Of a DNA stretch of 64,000 nucleotides, positions 63,543 through 64,000 are shown one piece after another. This DNA is from DATGZX01 sp035296965 (lineage in GTDB: Bacteria > Planctomycetota > Planctomycetia > Gemmatales > Gemmataceae), in assembly GCA_035296965.1 (NCBI GenBank), contig DATGZX010000197.1, positions 27,698 through 91,697 of the forward strand. Direction: 5' to 3'. Positions within the stretch are counted from its first letter, which is position 1, and each line of letters starts with the position of its first letter. The position numbers were made by a program, and so were the translations under genes. The notes under the pieces are model-generated. The model ran no database searches. It saw only the letters and a list, made by a program, of their open reading frames with translations, and had not been told where the DNA came from.

Positions 63543-64000
63543 GGAGCTATCTCCTACAGATGCGACGCCGGTCAGGGCGCTTAAGGAGCGCGCACACTGG
63601 GAGTGGGGCGCTACGTGGAGCTAGGGTCTACTGGGGGATGGTGAATGCAATCAACTATATGCCAAGGCTCGATTCTCAGCAAAGGGGCAATGGGCGTTTA
63701 ATTCGGGAGGCTCACAATCTTAGACGACTGAGTGTCGAGAAAGTTCGAGAAATTACGGCTCAGGAGCAAAAACCGCCGCGTTGCGCTGAAGTTTGGACCA
63801 GGCGCCAGGGCCTGGTTGCGGGCAGCTCGGCATAAACCGTTGTCTCGTGGATGTTTCGGCGTAATTTGTTAGCGCGTACCTATGGCTCGGGAGCGCTTAG
63901 GGGGCGAAGTATCTGAAAAGGCCTGCCGCGGAGGAGTAGAACATGCGCGGGCGCGTCGTGCGTGGTCAGGGAGGCAGCGGTAGGGGCACGACCGGGCCAC
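63543..64000. other. right end of the window, no gene seen
   Basis: Only ORFs without protein-like composition occur here (for example plus 63488-63835, antisense to the zinc-ribbon gene and rich in Arg). A gene reaching in from beyond the right edge cannot be excluded. Confidence 0.3.

Noticed and set aside
63488..63835. Plus-strand ORF of 115 aa at the right edge
   Set aside because: It starts antisense to the zinc-ribbon gene and is Arg-rich with no protein-like pattern.

Overview
The window reads as a chromosomal segment of a planctomycete, most likely close to the Gemmata lineage. I infer this from gene content and not from a database search: a PEP-CTERM exosortase substrate, FHA proteins including an FHA-GAF-sigma54 activator, CsrA, an S46 peptidase beside an OPT transporter, Tat-exported oxidoreductases, an SPFH-GYF protein, and several short ORFs of planctomycete type. 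Base composition is moderately GC-rich, apart from one AT-rich gene inside a small island.

Layout. 1-9200: mostly minus-strand housekeeping and metabolism (DUF6263-like secreted protein, ethanolamine ammonia-lyase EutC/EutB, YidD, RnpA, a DnaJ/CbpA-type chaperone, a HemL-like aminotransferase, GlpD). 9500-15650: sigma54 activator, CsrA with a clear terminator, a HEAT-repeat protein, a secreted unknown, PurM. 15700-23700: a peptide-use locus, with an exported prolyl oligopeptidase divergent from an OPT transporter and an S46 dipeptidyl-peptidase. 23700-31000: FHA protein, CarB, a membrane-anchored CX5R phosphatase, a polytopic membrane protein. 31000-36000: membrane protein, TyrA overlapping a PurS-PurL fusion. 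36000-42600: PEP-CTERM protein with its own terminator, a Tat-targeted ThDP enzyme of acetolactate-synthase type, a NatAB-like ABC exporter and a conserved unknown.

42916-46901 is the most distinct region. An intact tRNA-Met (CAU) is followed about 3.9 kb later by a perfect 46-bp copy of its 3' part, which marks a tRNA-integrated island. It has no visible integrase. It carries an ORF6N antirepressor remnant, a C-terminally truncated ParA, a small planctomycete-type ORF and an AT-rich 416-aa gene with a PD-(D/E)XK nuclease motif, a candidate stand-alone defence or mobile-element nuclease.

47600-51640 holds a polytopic protein, a large secreted RIFT/lyase-like protein, a truncated HTH gene and a Pmp3-like peptide. 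51848-63177 is a co-directional plus-strand run: SPFH-GYF protein, zinc-ribbon membrane protein, twin-DUF4178 protein, a tiny membrane protein, DUF350, a membrane-embedded spermidine-synthase-like enzyme, a Tat lipoprotein FAD oxidoreductase, a His-rich polytopic protein and a TlpA-like thioredoxin. The first seven genes are tightly packed (1-4-bp overlaps in places) and look like one envelope-associated polyamine-type system. The run is interrupted by an array of alternating palindromes at 58693-58910, and a palindromic interspersed repeat has rewritten the C-terminus of its second gene.
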